Assembly (NCBI GenBank): GCA_022844015.1
Contig: JALHMO010000012.1
Span: forward strand, 1 to 61,089
Direction of reading: 5' to 3'
Origin: Reyranella sp.
GTDB lineage: Bacteria; Pseudomonadota; Alphaproteobacteria; Reyranellales; Reyranellaceae
Length of the DNA stretch: 61,089 nt
Shown: one piece after another, positions 17,292-24,742 of the stretch
How the letters are laid out: every line of letters starts with the position of its first letter
How positions within the stretch are numbered: the first letter of the stretch is position 1
The notes under the pieces: generated by a model
Database searches by the model: none
The model's input: the letters and a program-made list of their open reading frames with translations, nothing else
What the model was told of the DNA's origin: nothing
Position numbers and translations under genes: made by a program

Positions 17292-17534
17292 TCAGTTGGC
17301 GGTGGCTGTGACCGAGCGGTCGATCAGGGTGGCGAGGCCGCGAAGATAGGCCGACATCCGGGCCGGCTCGGTTCCCCGGGCGGCGCATTCGACGAGCTCC
17401 TGGACCAGCGCGTCGGCGATGGCATTGACCGGGATCCAGCGTTCGCGCGCGGCCGAGATGGCGTCCCCCACGAGCTGGCGAGCGGCAGCAACGTCAGCGG
17501 CGTGGACCTGGGCAATTCTTTCGTTTGGAGTCAT
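17292..17534 (-). CDS. Small helical protein of unknown function
   Basis: About 80 residues (MTPNERIAQVHAADVAAARQ onward), Ala-rich and predicted all-helical. It sits 14 bp before the iron alcohol dehydrogenase and 38 bp after the second COG0523 gene, all on the minus strand. An ATG three codons upstream (17543) is an alternative start. No known domain was recognised. Position in the Zur-preceded gene series is the only hint to its function. Confidence 0.6.
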   Translation of the reverse strand: MTPNERIAQVHAADVAAARQLVGDAISAARERWIPVNAIADALVQELVECAARGTEPARMSAYLRGLATLIDRSVTATAN

Positions 17535-17572
17535 GCGATGCATCTCGATTGCGGGGAACGACGGCCGGTCGC

Positions 17573-18778
17573 TCACGCCTGCCCGGCGAGAGTCCACACC
17601 GGAAAGGGATCGTGGAAGCGGGCCCACATCGGCGGACCCATCGCCATTTCAGCGTCCGTCAGCAGGCAACCGTCGAGACGCTCGGTGAGCATCTTCCTGT
17701 CCATGCCTCTCGAGCCGATGAACACGATCTCCTGGCGCCGATCGCCGTAGGGACTCTTGAAGGCGTTGCGGATGGTTGCACGCCATGTCGGATCCTGCGG
17801 CCATTCCTTGCGGTCGACCGCCGCCCACCACGCGCCAGCCGCCTCGTGGCGCAGCATGCCACCGGCCTGGCTGACCGATCCCGCGATGCTCATGCGCGAA
17901 GCCAGCCAGAAGAAGCCCTTGGAGCGGATGACTCCGTCCCAACGGCCATTCAGCAAGGCATAGAGCCGGGCGGGATGGAACGGCCGGCGCGCCTTGTAGA
18001 CGAAGCTCCAGAATCCGTAGGTCTCGGTCTCGGGCGTGTGAATGCCCCGCATCTCCTGCATCCAGCCCGATGCCTGGCTTGCCTTGTCGTAGGAGAACAG
18101 GCCAGTATCGAGCACGGTGTCGAGCGGGACGCGACCGAACTCGCTGGTGACGATGCGCGCTTTGGCGTTGAGCCGACGCAGCATTGACATCAGGAAACGG
18201 AGATCGTCGGCGGGGACGAGGTCGGCCTTGTTGACCACAATCACGTCGGCGAACTCGACCTGCTCGACCAGCAGGTCGACCACCGTGCGCACGTCCTCGG
18301 GCTGCGCCGTCTGGCCGCGATCCTTCAAGAAGTCGGCAGAGCTGTAATCCTCGAGGAAAGCCCTCGCATCGACGACTGTGACCATGGTGTCGAGGCGCGC
18401 GACCTTGGCCAAGCTCTTGCCGGATTCGTCCTCGAACTCGAACGTCGCGGCCACCGGCATCGGCTCGGAGATGCCGGTCGACTCTATCAGCAGATAGTCG
18501 AAGCGGCCCTCGCCCGCCAGGCGTTCAACTTCCTTCAGGAGGTCTTCGCGGAGGGTGCAGCAGATGCAGCCGTTCGACATCTCCACGAGCTTCTCTTCGC
18601 TGCGGCTGAGCTCCGCCCCACCCTGGCGCACCAGGGCCGCGTCGATGTTGATCTCGCTCATGTCGTTCACGATCACCGCGACCTTGCGACCCTCGCGATT
18701 GTGTAGAACATGATTGAGCAGGGTCGTCTTGCCGGCGCCGAGGTAGCCGGACAGTACCGTCACAGGAAGCCTAGTCAT
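17573..18778 (-). CDS. COG0523 GTPase of the ZigA/YciC type
   Basis: 401 residues. Walker A 'GYLGAGKTT', '[14 protein letters not shown]' (the form seen in zinc-starvation ZigA/YciC proteins rather than the 'NEFGE' form), CxCC '[12 protein letters not shown]', '[13 protein letters not shown]', base motif 'NKAD'. The C-terminal CobW domain holds '[12 protein letters not shown]' and '[14 protein letters not shown]', also typical of this subgroup. It overlaps the DUF1826 gene by eight bases. The role is expected to be GTP-dependent zinc transfer to client proteins. Confidence 0.9.
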   Translation of the reverse strand: MTRLPVTVLSGYLGAGKTTLLNHVLHNREGRKVAVIVNDMSEINIDAALVRQGGAELSRSEEKLVEMSNGCICCTLREDLLKEVERLAGEGRFDYLLIESTGISEPMPVAATFEFEDESGKSLAKVARLDTMVTVVDARAFLEDYSSADFLKDRGQTAQPEDVRTVVDLLVEQVEFADVIVVNKADLVPADDLRFLMSMLRRLNAKARIVTSEFGRVPLDTVLDTGLFSYDKASQASGWMQEMRGIHTPETETYGFWSFVYKARRPFHPARLYALLNGRWDGVIRSKGFFWLASRMSIAGSVSQAGGMLRHEAAGAWWAAVDRKEWPQDPTWRATIRNAFKSPYGDRRQEIVFIGSRGMDRKMLTERLDGCLLTDAEMAMGPPMWARFHDPFPVWTLAGQA

Positions 18779-19418
18779 GGTCGCTGACCTCGTTGAGGCA
18801 AAGGAAGACTCTGGTCTGCCCGCTGCCGGCGACCGGCGGCGAGCGATGCACGACGGCCTTGTCGCCGGCCCGCTTCACCCCCTTGAACAGGCCAGCGGCG
18901 AAACGCGGCAGCTCGTGCAGCGGACCGCGATAGCGCCGCTGGGCTCTCAGGGCACGACCGGCGAGCTCGGGCGCCAGCCACTGCGTCCCCGGGCCCCGAT
19001 AGGTGGCGTTCAGGCGATAGCCGACATGGTCGCGGTGGAAGCGCCAGCACGAGTCGTGATCGACCGCTTCGAGCCGTAAATCGACGTCGGATGCACCGGC
19101 GACTGAGGCGAACGCACGAGCCAGCTGTGCAACATCCGCAATGAACGCCCGCCGTCCGGGACTGTCCTCGACTTCCACGAGGTCGCAGAGCGTTGACACT
19201 CGCGCTGGTACACATGCCGCCGGGCCAATGAAATGGCCCTCAGGAAGGCGGTCGTCTTCCAGACTGTCGAGCCAATCCACCAATTCCAAAGGGGGCGATC
19301 TGCGCCAAATGGCGAGCGCCGCATGATCATTCCTGATCAAATGAAGTGTGGCTGCATCCACCCCTTCCAAGACCTGTGGATTGGCGACCGACGTTGCGAT
19401 CGTCACGCTGCGATGCAC
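18771..19418 (-). CDS. DUF1826-family protein, COG0523-associated
   Basis: 215 residues. The conserved block '[20 protein letters not shown]' followed by 'YRGPGTQWL' and, near the end, '[20 protein letters not shown]' marks the DUF1826 family, which commonly neighbours zinc-linked COG0523 genes. The H-x-D pair and the distal His resemble the metal triad of 2-oxoglutarate oxygenases, so an iron enzyme is possible but untested. It overlaps the COG0523 genes at both ends (16 bp and 8 bp), indicating one message. Confidence 0.7.
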   Translation of the reverse strand: MHRSVTIATSVANPQVLEGVDAATLHLIRNDHAALAIWRRSPPLELVDWLDSLEDDRLPEGHFIGPAACVPARVSTLCDLVEVEDSPGRRAFIADVAQLARAFASVAGASDVDLRLEAVDHDSCWRFHRDHVGYRLNATYRGPGTQWLAPELAGRALRAQRRYRGPLHELPRFAAGLFKGVKRAGDKAVVHRSPPVAGSGQTRVFLCLNEVSDHD

Positions 19419-20362
19419 GCTTCGAATCCAGTCTTCAAGGCGGTTGGATCGAGATTGCGGCCAATCAGCACGAACTTCGACTCGCGCGTGTCACCATCCT
19501 GCCATGGCTTGCCAGCTCTTCCATCCATCAGCATATGGACGCCTTGAAAGACGAAGCGGACGGGACTGTTCTTGACATCGATGATGCCTTTGCACCGGAG
19601 GATGTCCAGTCCGCGACTGATTAGCAGATTCGATATCCAGCCGTGGAACTTCTCCTGGTCGAGCGGGCGCGTCGCTCTGAGAGACACGCTACCGATCTCG
19701 GCGTCGTGCTCGTGTTCCTCTTCTTCCAGGAACTTGGGCTCGATCTCGAGGATGCGATCAAGGTCGAACGCACCCTGGTCGAGGAGATCGGTTACCGGCA
19801 TCTCGCAGTGGTTTGTCCTGTGTACCTGCGCCAACGAATTGAGCGAGCGAATCCGCGCCTCGACCTGCGCCACCTCCTCTGGCGACACCAAATCGACCTT
19901 GTTCAGCAGGATGATGTCGGCGAACGCGACTTGCTCGGCGGCTTCGTGGCTATCCTCCAGTCGCTGCAGGAAGTTCTTTGCGTCGACGACAGTGATGATG
20001 GAATCGAGCTTGGTTCGGCTGCGGACGTCGTCGTCGACAAAGAACGTCTGCGCGACAGGAGCAGGATCGGCGAGTCCGGTGGTTTCGATCAGGATGGCAT
20101 CAAAGCGGCCTTTCCGCTTCATCAGGCCTTCGATGATGCGGATCAGATCGCCGCAGACAGTGCAGCAAATGCAGCCGTTATTCATCTCGAAGACTTCTTC
20201 CTCGGCGTCGACTACGAGTTCGTTGTCGATCCCGAGTTCGCCGAACTCATTGACGATGACGGCGTACTTCTTGCCGTGTTGCTCGCTCAGCACACGATTC
20301 AGAAGCGTCGTCTTGCCTGCCCCCAGATAGCCGGTCAGTACCGTCACGGGAACTTGATCCAT
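19403..20362 (-). CDS. COG0523 (CobW-like) GTPase
   Basis: 319 residues starting [20 protein letters not shown] after a good GGAGGGAA site. Motifs: Walker A 'GYLGAGKTT', 'VNEFGELGIDNELV', CxCC 'GCICCTVCGDL' (with an extra Cys), 'IETTGLADPAPVA', 'NKVD'. The linker has an acidic and His stretch (EEEEHEHDAE). The C-terminal domain includes 'DILRCKGIIDVKNSPVRFVF'. It differs clearly from the other two COG0523 proteins, so the three are probably specialised for different clients or affinities. It lies near the 5' end of the minus-strand series from Zur box 3. Confidence 0.9.
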   Translation of the reverse strand: MDQVPVTVLTGYLGAGKTTLLNRVLSEQHGKKYAVIVNEFGELGIDNELVVDAEEEVFEMNNGCICCTVCGDLIRIIEGLMKRKGRFDAILIETTGLADPAPVAQTFFVDDDVRSRTKLDSIITVVDAKNFLQRLEDSHEAAEQVAFADIILLNKVDLVSPEEVAQVEARIRSLNSLAQVHRTNHCEMPVTDLLDQGAFDLDRILEIEPKFLEEEEHEHDAEIGSVSLRATRPLDQEKFHGWISNLLISRGLDILRCKGIIDVKNSPVRFVFQGVHMLMDGRAGKPWQDGDTRESKFVLIGRNLDPTALKTGFEACIAA

Positions 20363-20457
20363 GTTTCCCTCCTCGCCTGTTTCGACATTCGAGCGCCATG
20401 GGCATCGGAGGCCCATGACTAAGAATCAGATCCAACAGAAAGGGGGCCGACACGGCG

Positions 20458-20727
20458 TCACTCTTTACGGACGCGGCAGCCGACGCCGGTCGCCTCGCCT
20501 AGCGCTGATCGGGCGATCTCCAATGGCGTAACTGGCTGGCGACGGGGACCGACTTGTCTTTCCGGAAGCCACGTTCGGCCGCGTCGGGGTGGCTCCTCCA
20601 CGCGCTGGGACAAACGGCGCAGGACTTGGGCTAGCTCACCGCGATCCGGGCATTCCGCATCCGGATCGAGAAAATGGCGCAACGCCTTGACGAGCTGACT
20701 TACGTCACCCCTGCTGAGCCTAGGCAC
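20458..20727 (-). CDS. Small protein of unknown function, first after Zur box 3
   Basis: With GTG 20727, which has GGAAGGAAG upstream, the frame gives 89 residues (VPRLSRGDVSQLVKALRHFL onward); the frame stays open further upstream to about 20826 without a better start. Helical N-terminal half, Arg/Pro-rich tail, one Cys near each end. It is the first gene read leftward from Zur box 3 and precedes a COG0523 gene by 95 bp. No family recognised, and coding status is moderately supported by position and frame. Confidence 0.45.
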   Translation of the reverse strand: MPRLSRGDVSQLVKALRHFLDPDAECPDRGELAQVLRRLSQRVEEPPRRGRTWLPERQVGPRRQPVTPLEIARSALGEATGVGCRVRKE

Positions 20728-20873
20728 GACCGACTTCCTTCCGCCACGGCCCGCAGGCGACAGTGGCGTCGAGATCGTCCCGCCACTCGACCAGGATGGT
20801 GTGAAAAGAGTCGCTCTCGGTTTCAAGGGCGGATCTATTGGCCATGTCCTTACACGCTGCGTCGAAGAGGTAC

Positions 20874-20891
20874 GTTACGTTATAACATTAC
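20874..20891. promoter_or_regulatory. Zur box 3 (upstream of the minus-strand COG0523 gene series)
   Basis: GTTACGTTATAACATTAC is an 18-bp palindrome (seven of nine pairs) centred on TTATAA. It would control the leftward genes 20727 to 15191. On its right side the only related sequence is a broken TonB receptor tail, so it may once have been a divergent operator. Confidence 0.75.
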
Positions 20892-21058
20892 TTTCGTCAA
20901 AGCCTTCGACAGCCGCACGACCGAGGTCAGCGCAGTCGGGCCGTACACTTGGAAGTGGAAAGCTGACGGCCAGCATGGCGTGGTCCCTGCCTTTCACCTC
21001 TCTCGGGGCGGATCGAGCTTGATTGGGGCGGCGACGCGGCCTACGTGTTCGGCAATAG

Positions 21059-21175
21059 CCGCTCAACCAGCGATACATGACGGTGAACCAGTACTTCACT
21101 TTCCCGCCCACCATCTATGGCGCCTCTTACGCTCGAGGTGCCATCGTCGGTGTCGGCGCCGCGGTGAGGTTCTGA
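21059..21175 (+). pseudogene. C-terminal remnant of a TonB-dependent receptor
   Basis: After an in-frame TAG at 21056, the plus strand encodes 38 residues beginning PLNQRYMTVNQYFTFPPTIY and ending 'GAIVGVGAAVRF' and stop. This is the usual last two strands of a TonB-dependent barrel ('NQRY', Tyr-Ala-Arg-Gly before the final strand, terminal Phe). No plug or signal peptide is recognisable upstream. With Zur box 3 about 170 bp to its left, it is probably the relic of a second zinc receptor. The 530-bp gap from 20728 to 21258 otherwise holds nothing recognised. Confidence 0.6.
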
Positions 21176-21258
21176 TCCAGGATGCTCTCGCACCTCCCTA
21201 AAGCACTGGTTGCAACGAGCGGCAGGCAGGAGTTGTCGGTGTGCACGGGGGACGCCGG

Positions 21259-22272
21259 ATGACGAGCTGCGGCCTCTTCCTCAACTGCGGCATGCAGCTC
21301 GGCGGCAGCCACGCCGAAGTCTTCGACCTCGTCCTCGAGGAGGCGCGCCTGGCCGAGTGGCTGGGCTATCATGACGTCTGGGTCACCGAACATCACTTCA
21401 TCCCGTTCGGCGTCAATCCTTCGGCACTGACGCTGGCGGCCTTCCTGCTCGGCCGCACCGAGCGCCTGCGCGTCGGCACGGCGGTGACGCTGGCGCCGCT
21501 CTACCATCCGCTGCAGCTTGCCGAGCAGGCCGCGCTGCTCGACCAGTGCAGCGGCGGACGACTCGATTTCGGCATCGGCCGCGGCGGCTACCTCGCCGAG
21601 TTCGAGGCCTTCGGCATCGACACGGCGCGCTGGAGCGACGAGGTGGAGATTACGGCTACGGTGCTGCTCGATGCCTGGCGCCAGCAAAAGGTCTCGGCGC
21701 ATCGGCGGTGGGCGACCTTTCCGTCTGTCAGCGTCAATCCGCGGCCACGCACCACGCCCCACCCGCCGCTGTTCATGGGCTCGACGACGCCCGAGACGGT
21801 GGCCTTCGCCGCCGCCCACGGCCTGCCGTTGCTACACTACTGGGGCACGCCGCTGGAGGCGCGGCTCAAGGTCGGGCGCCTCTACGCCGAAAAGGCCGGC
21901 GCGACGGTCGAGCATGTCCATGCGTTGGTCGCCGTCGTGGCCGACGACGAAACGGCGACGCGCGCCGCGCTCACCGAAAAGCTCAAGCAGTCGTTGCGCG
22001 ACGGCGACTGGCCGCACGTGCCGCAGGCCGCCAACCGGCACGTTGGCCCCGACGGCAGGCCGCTGGCGCGCGAGCATCTCGCCGAGTTTGTCGCGCAGCA
22101 GGCGCTCGTCGGGCCGCCGGATCGCATCTACCAGGGCCTTCAGGATATCCGCGCCAGGCTCGGCGCCGAGCGCTTCGTGCTGTACATGGAAGCCATTGGC
22201 GACCGGCGGCAGATTCTGGTCTCGATCGAGCGCTTCGCGCGCGAGGTCATGCCGCGCTTCGCGTCGCGCTGA
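21259..22272 (+). CDS. LLM-class flavin-dependent monooxygenase (luciferase-like)
   Basis: 337 residues of the bacterial luciferase superfamily: 'AEWLGYHDVWVTEHHFIPFG' (the HH of the family), 'ERLRVGTAVTLAPLYHPLQL', 'LDQCSGGRLDFGIGRGGYLA', then 'TTPETVAFAAAHGLPLL' and 'ALVGPPDRIYQGLQDIRARL'. It uses reduced FMN from a partner reductase. The start at 21259 has GGGGGA seven bases upstream. It is the only plus-strand enzyme gene in this part of the island, and no link with zinc is evident. Confidence 0.85.
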   Translation: MTSCGLFLNCGMQLGGSHAEVFDLVLEEARLAEWLGYHDVWVTEHHFIPFGVNPSALTLAAFLLGRTERLRVGTAVTLAPLYHPLQLAEQAALLDQCSGGRLDFGIGRGGYLAEFEAFGIDTARWSDEVEITATVLLDAWRQQKVSAHRRWATFPSVSVNPRPRTTPHPPLFMGSTTPETVAFAAAHGLPLLHYWGTPLEARLKVGRLYAEKAGATVEHVHALVAVVADDETATRAALTEKLKQSLRDGDWPHVPQAANRHVGPDGRPLAREHLAEFVAQQALVGPPDRIYQGLQDIRARLGAERFVLYMEAIGDRRQILVSIERFAREVMPRFASR

Positions 22273-22511
22273 GGTCAGCGTGCCCGGCCCCGCCCACGGC
22301 GCGAGCCCCGCGGGGCCGCACTGAAGGCTCATGGGCCGGCCCAGCACGAGGTTGCCGCACCGAGGGCCTGCGGTACTCGACGCCGGCGGCCCTGCCGCGC
22401 TCGAACCAGGCCAGCGTCTCGACGGCGAAGACGTCCGCGCCTGCGGAGCGTATGTCGCGAATTCATCCCAGGCTGTGTCGAGCGTTGACGACGTGACCAG
22501 GGTGACGCCGT

Positions 22512-23318
22512 GTGCACTCGCGCCGACGCGGGGCTTGGCGCCCGCCTGCCGCCGGCCTTTCTCCAGCAGGGTTCTTCGCGCTCGGCGAGCTTGCCCGGCT
22601 GACCGGCACGAAGGTCGAGACGATCCGGTACTACGAGCGCATCGGCGTCCTGCAGGCTTCGGCCCGCACCGGCGCCAACAATCGCGCTTATGCCAGGTCG
22701 GATGTCGAACGGCTGAGCTTCGTTCGACGGGCTCGTGAGCTTGGCGTCACGCTCGATCAGGTGCGGGCGCTGCTTCGCCTGTCGGATGACCGTGAGCAAT
22801 CCTGTGCCGAAGTCGACCGGCTGGCAGTGACGCAGCTGGCGGAAGTCGATCGCAGGATCGCGGATCTGAGGATGCTTCGCCAGGAGCTGAGCGATCTTAT
22901 CGGCCAGTGCCGTCACGGCACGATTGCCGACTGCCGCATCATCGAGGTTCTTGGGGGCGGCCTCTCGCCATCAGCCCGGGGCGTGATCCGGTGCGGCGCC
23001 CTGCCGCGGTGCCGCACCAACCCATGCCTCAACGGGCTCGGACCACCTCGACGGGGCCATGGTCGTCGCAGTGCGCGCCGTGAGAATGGTGAAGATGTCC
23101 GTTCACCAGGTAGTCCACATGGTCGCCATGGGGCACTGCCTCATGCCCGCAGCCCGGTCCGTGCCTGTGCTGGCGGTCATGACCGCCGCAATCGTGGTCG
23201 GGCGTGCAGCGCTCGGGATTGTGCGCCCCGACGTCGATCACGTGCTCGTCGATATGGCCTTCATGCGGATGATGAAGGTGCCCATCGTGAAGGTAGTCGA
23301 CGTGGTCGCCATGCTTGA
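22512..23318 (+). CDS. MerR-family regulator, ends unclear (possible pseudogene)
   Basis: The conserved part is 22572-22970: helix-turn-helix 'ALGELARLTGTKVETIRYYE' plus 'RIGVLQASARTG', coiled-coil dimer helix, and a C-terminal Cys pattern ('EQSCAEVDRLA', 'LIGQCRHGTIADCRII') like zinc- or heavy-metal-sensing members. Neither end is normal. No ATG or GTG with a ribosome site lies just before the domain (the GTG at 22512 adds 20 odd residues), and the frame runs 115 codons past the usual end, antisense to the His-rich gene. A rearrangement at both borders is likely. The 240 bp before it hold only unrecognised degraded sequence. Confidence 0.55.
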   Translation: MHSRRRGAWRPPAAGLSPAGFFALGELARLTGTKVETIRYYERIGVLQASARTGANNRAYARSDVERLSFVRRARELGVTLDQVRALLRLSDDREQSCAEVDRLAVTQLAEVDRRIADLRMLRQELSDLIGQCRHGTIADCRIIEVLGGGLSPSARGVIRCGALPRCRTNPCLNGLGPPRRGHGRRSARRENGEDVRSPGSPHGRHGALPHARSPVRACAGGHDRRNRGRACSARDCAPRRRSRARRYGLHADDEGAHREGSRRGRHA

Positions 23319-23391
23319 TGGCGACATGCCCGCAATCGGGCCCGTGGGTATGGGGGTGATCCTGATGGATCCGATGGTCTTGGTTGGTCAT
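23029..23391 (-). CDS. His-rich metal-binding protein with internal duplication
   Basis: 120 residues, over a quarter of them His, plus Cys. Two copies of one unit follow each other: 'HGPDCGHVAIKHGDHVDYLH' with 'DGHLHHPHEGH', and 'HGPGCGHEAVPHGDHVDYLV' with 'NGHLHHSHGAH'. Such proteins occur next to cation transporters and zinc regulators and probably buffer zinc or cobalt. There is no signal peptide, so it is cytoplasmic. It follows the ArsR-type gene by 23 bp on the same strand and is probably derepressed with it. GGAGAA precedes the start. Confidence 0.85.
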   Translation of the reverse strand: MTNQDHRIHQDHPHTHGPDCGHVAIKHGDHVDYLHDGHLHHPHEGHIDEHVIDVGAHNPERCTPDHDCGGHDRQHRHGPGCGHEAVPHGDHVDYLVNGHLHHSHGAHCDDHGPVEVVRAR

Positions 23392-23414
23392 GACTGTTCT
23401 CCTTCTTGCTGAAC

Positions 23415-23714
23415 TCAGTGGCGCTCGATCGCATGAGCGAGCGCATTCCTGACGAGTGTCAGGACGTGATCGTCGGCGATGCTGTAGATGATGCTCCTCC
23501 CTTCGCGCCGGCGCGCCACCAAGCGGGCCGCGTGCAGAACCTGCAAACGCGCCGAAACGGTCGTCATTCCTTCGTCGAGCAGATCGGCCAGTTCCGTAAC
23601 TCCGTGGTCCTTCTCGGCAAGGAGAAGGAGGAGCTTCAGCCGTGGCACGTCTGCAAGGGCGCCGAACATGGTCGTCACCGCTTCGAGCTGGACAGGCGTT
23701 GGTTGCTTGGACAT
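23415..23714 (-). CDS. ArsR/SmtB-family metal-responsive repressor
   Basis: 99-residue winged-helix protein: 'MFGALADVPRLKLLLLLAEK', recognition helix 'GMTTVSARLQVLHAARLVAR', wing 'RREGRSIIYSIADDHVLTLV', and a C-terminal helix ending 'NALAHAIERH'. The last helix holds His and Asp residues in the spacing of the alpha5 zinc site of SmtB/CzrA-type sensors ('DDHVLTLVRNALAHAIERH'). A near-perfect inverted repeat lies just upstream. It is transcribed away from znuA and toward the His-rich gene, suggesting response to metal excess, opposite to Zur. Confidence 0.9.
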   Translation of the reverse strand: MSKQPTPVQLEAVTTMFGALADVPRLKLLLLLAEKDHGVTELADLLDEGMTTVSARLQVLHAARLVARRREGRSIIYSIADDHVLTLVRNALAHAIERH

Positions 23715-23720
23715 TCCATC

Positions 23721-23748
23721 AATCCGACTATCTATGTATAGTTGGATT
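23721..23748. promoter_or_regulatory. Probable ArsR/SmtB operator
   Basis: AATCCGACTAT, six bases, then ATAGTTGGATT: an 11-bp inverted repeat with a single mismatch, ending seven bases from the ArsR-type start. Size and sequence style fit SmtB/ArsR 12-2-12-like sites. Autoregulation is inferred from position. Confidence 0.65.
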
Positions 23749-23810
23749 AATGGGCCGCTGACGTCAAGCGGCTTTTCGATTGGCTCCCCGGAAACGCTCT
23801 CGATATAAAA

Positions 23811-23828
23811 GTGATGTTATAACATCCT
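23811..23828. promoter_or_regulatory. Zur box 4 (upstream of znuACB)
   Basis: GTGATGTTATAACATCCT contains a perfect 14-bp palindrome (GATGTTATAACATC, 23813-23826). It lies 32 bp before the znuA start and is the most symmetric of the four boxes. Confidence 0.85.
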
Positions 23829-23860
23829 GTTTCTGTCGCGGGATCGCATGCGGGGGAGCA

Positions 23861-24742
23861 ATGAGACGGTTTCTGATCGGCATGATGGCCTTGCTTGTGA
23901 CCCATTCAATCCAGGCCGAGGTGCGGGCCCAGGGGGTTCTTTCGATCGTCGCCGCCGAGAACTTCTACGGAGAGATCGCACAACGGATCGGCGGTCCAGA
24001 GGTCGCAGTTACGAGCATTCTCTCCAACCCCAATCAGGACCCGCATCTGTTCGAGGCCAACCCGTCCACGGCCCGAGCCGTCAGCAAGGCCGACATCGTC
24101 GTCGTGAACGGCGCCGCCTACGATCCGTGGATGAAGACACTTCTCGAAGCATCTCCGAACCCGAAGCGGATGGTCCTCGACGTTGCCTTGGTGACCGGCC
24201 ACAAGATCGGCGACAATCCTCATCTGTGGTACGACCCTGGCACGATGCCGACGGTAGCGCGCGTGCTGACCGCGCAGCTCACCCTGCGCGATCCGCCGAA
24301 TGCCGACGCCTACCGGCGGCGCCACAACGAGTTCGTCGACTCCCTCGCGCCCCTGCCCGAAAAGATTGCCTCGCTGAAGGCCCGCTTTGCCGGGACGCCC
24401 GTTACCGCGACGGAGCCTGTTTTCGGCTATATGGCAGCGGCCCTCGGGCTCGACATGCGCAATGGCGGCTTCCAGCTGGCGATCATGAACGACACGGAGC
24501 CCAGCCCACGCCAGGTTGCCGCCTTCGAGGACGATCTGCGCCAGCGCCGGGTCAAGGTCCTGATCTACAATTCGCAGGTGACCGACGACACGACGTCGCG
24601 GCTGAAGCGGATTGCCCAGGATAGCGGTGTGCCCATCGTCGGTGTCACGGAGACGATGCCGGCGGGAATGACCTACGTGCAGTGGATGGTCACCCAACTC
24701 GATGCACTGCAGGCCGCCCTGACGAAGGACGCCGCGCGGTGA
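23861..24742 (+). CDS. znuA: Zinc/manganese ABC transporter periplasmic binding protein
   Basis: 293 residues with signal peptide (MRRFLIGMMALLVTHSIQAE). Cluster A-I features: 'QDPHLFEANPSTARAVSKAD' (first His ligand), 'GDNPHLWYDPGTMPTVAR' (second His), 'PVTATEPVFGYMAAALGLDM' and a C-terminal 'GVTETMPAGMTYVQWM'. Where ZnuA normally has its third His (the 'HdAF.Y' position) this protein has Glu (TEPVFGY), and it lacks the long His-rich loop. Start at 23861 has GGGGGAG. It is first in znuACB and follows Zur box 4. Confidence 0.85.
   Translation: MRRFLIGMMALLVTHSIQAEVRAQGVLSIVAAENFYGEIAQRIGGPEVAVTSILSNPNQDPHLFEANPSTARAVSKADIVVVNGAAYDPWMKTLLEASPNPKRMVLDVALVTGHKIGDNPHLWYDPGTMPTVARVLTAQLTLRDPPNADAYRRRHNEFVDSLAPLPEKIASLKARFAGTPVTATEPVFGYMAAALGLDMRNGGFQLAIMNDTEPSPRQVAAFEDDLRQRRVKVLIYNSQVTDDTTSRLKRIAQDSGVPIVGVTETMPAGMTYVQWMVTQLDALQAALTKDAAR

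Noticed and set aside
22280..22510. Possible gene remnant on the minus strand before the MerR gene
   Set aside because: Short readable stretches occur in two frames but no family could be named, so it is not annotated.
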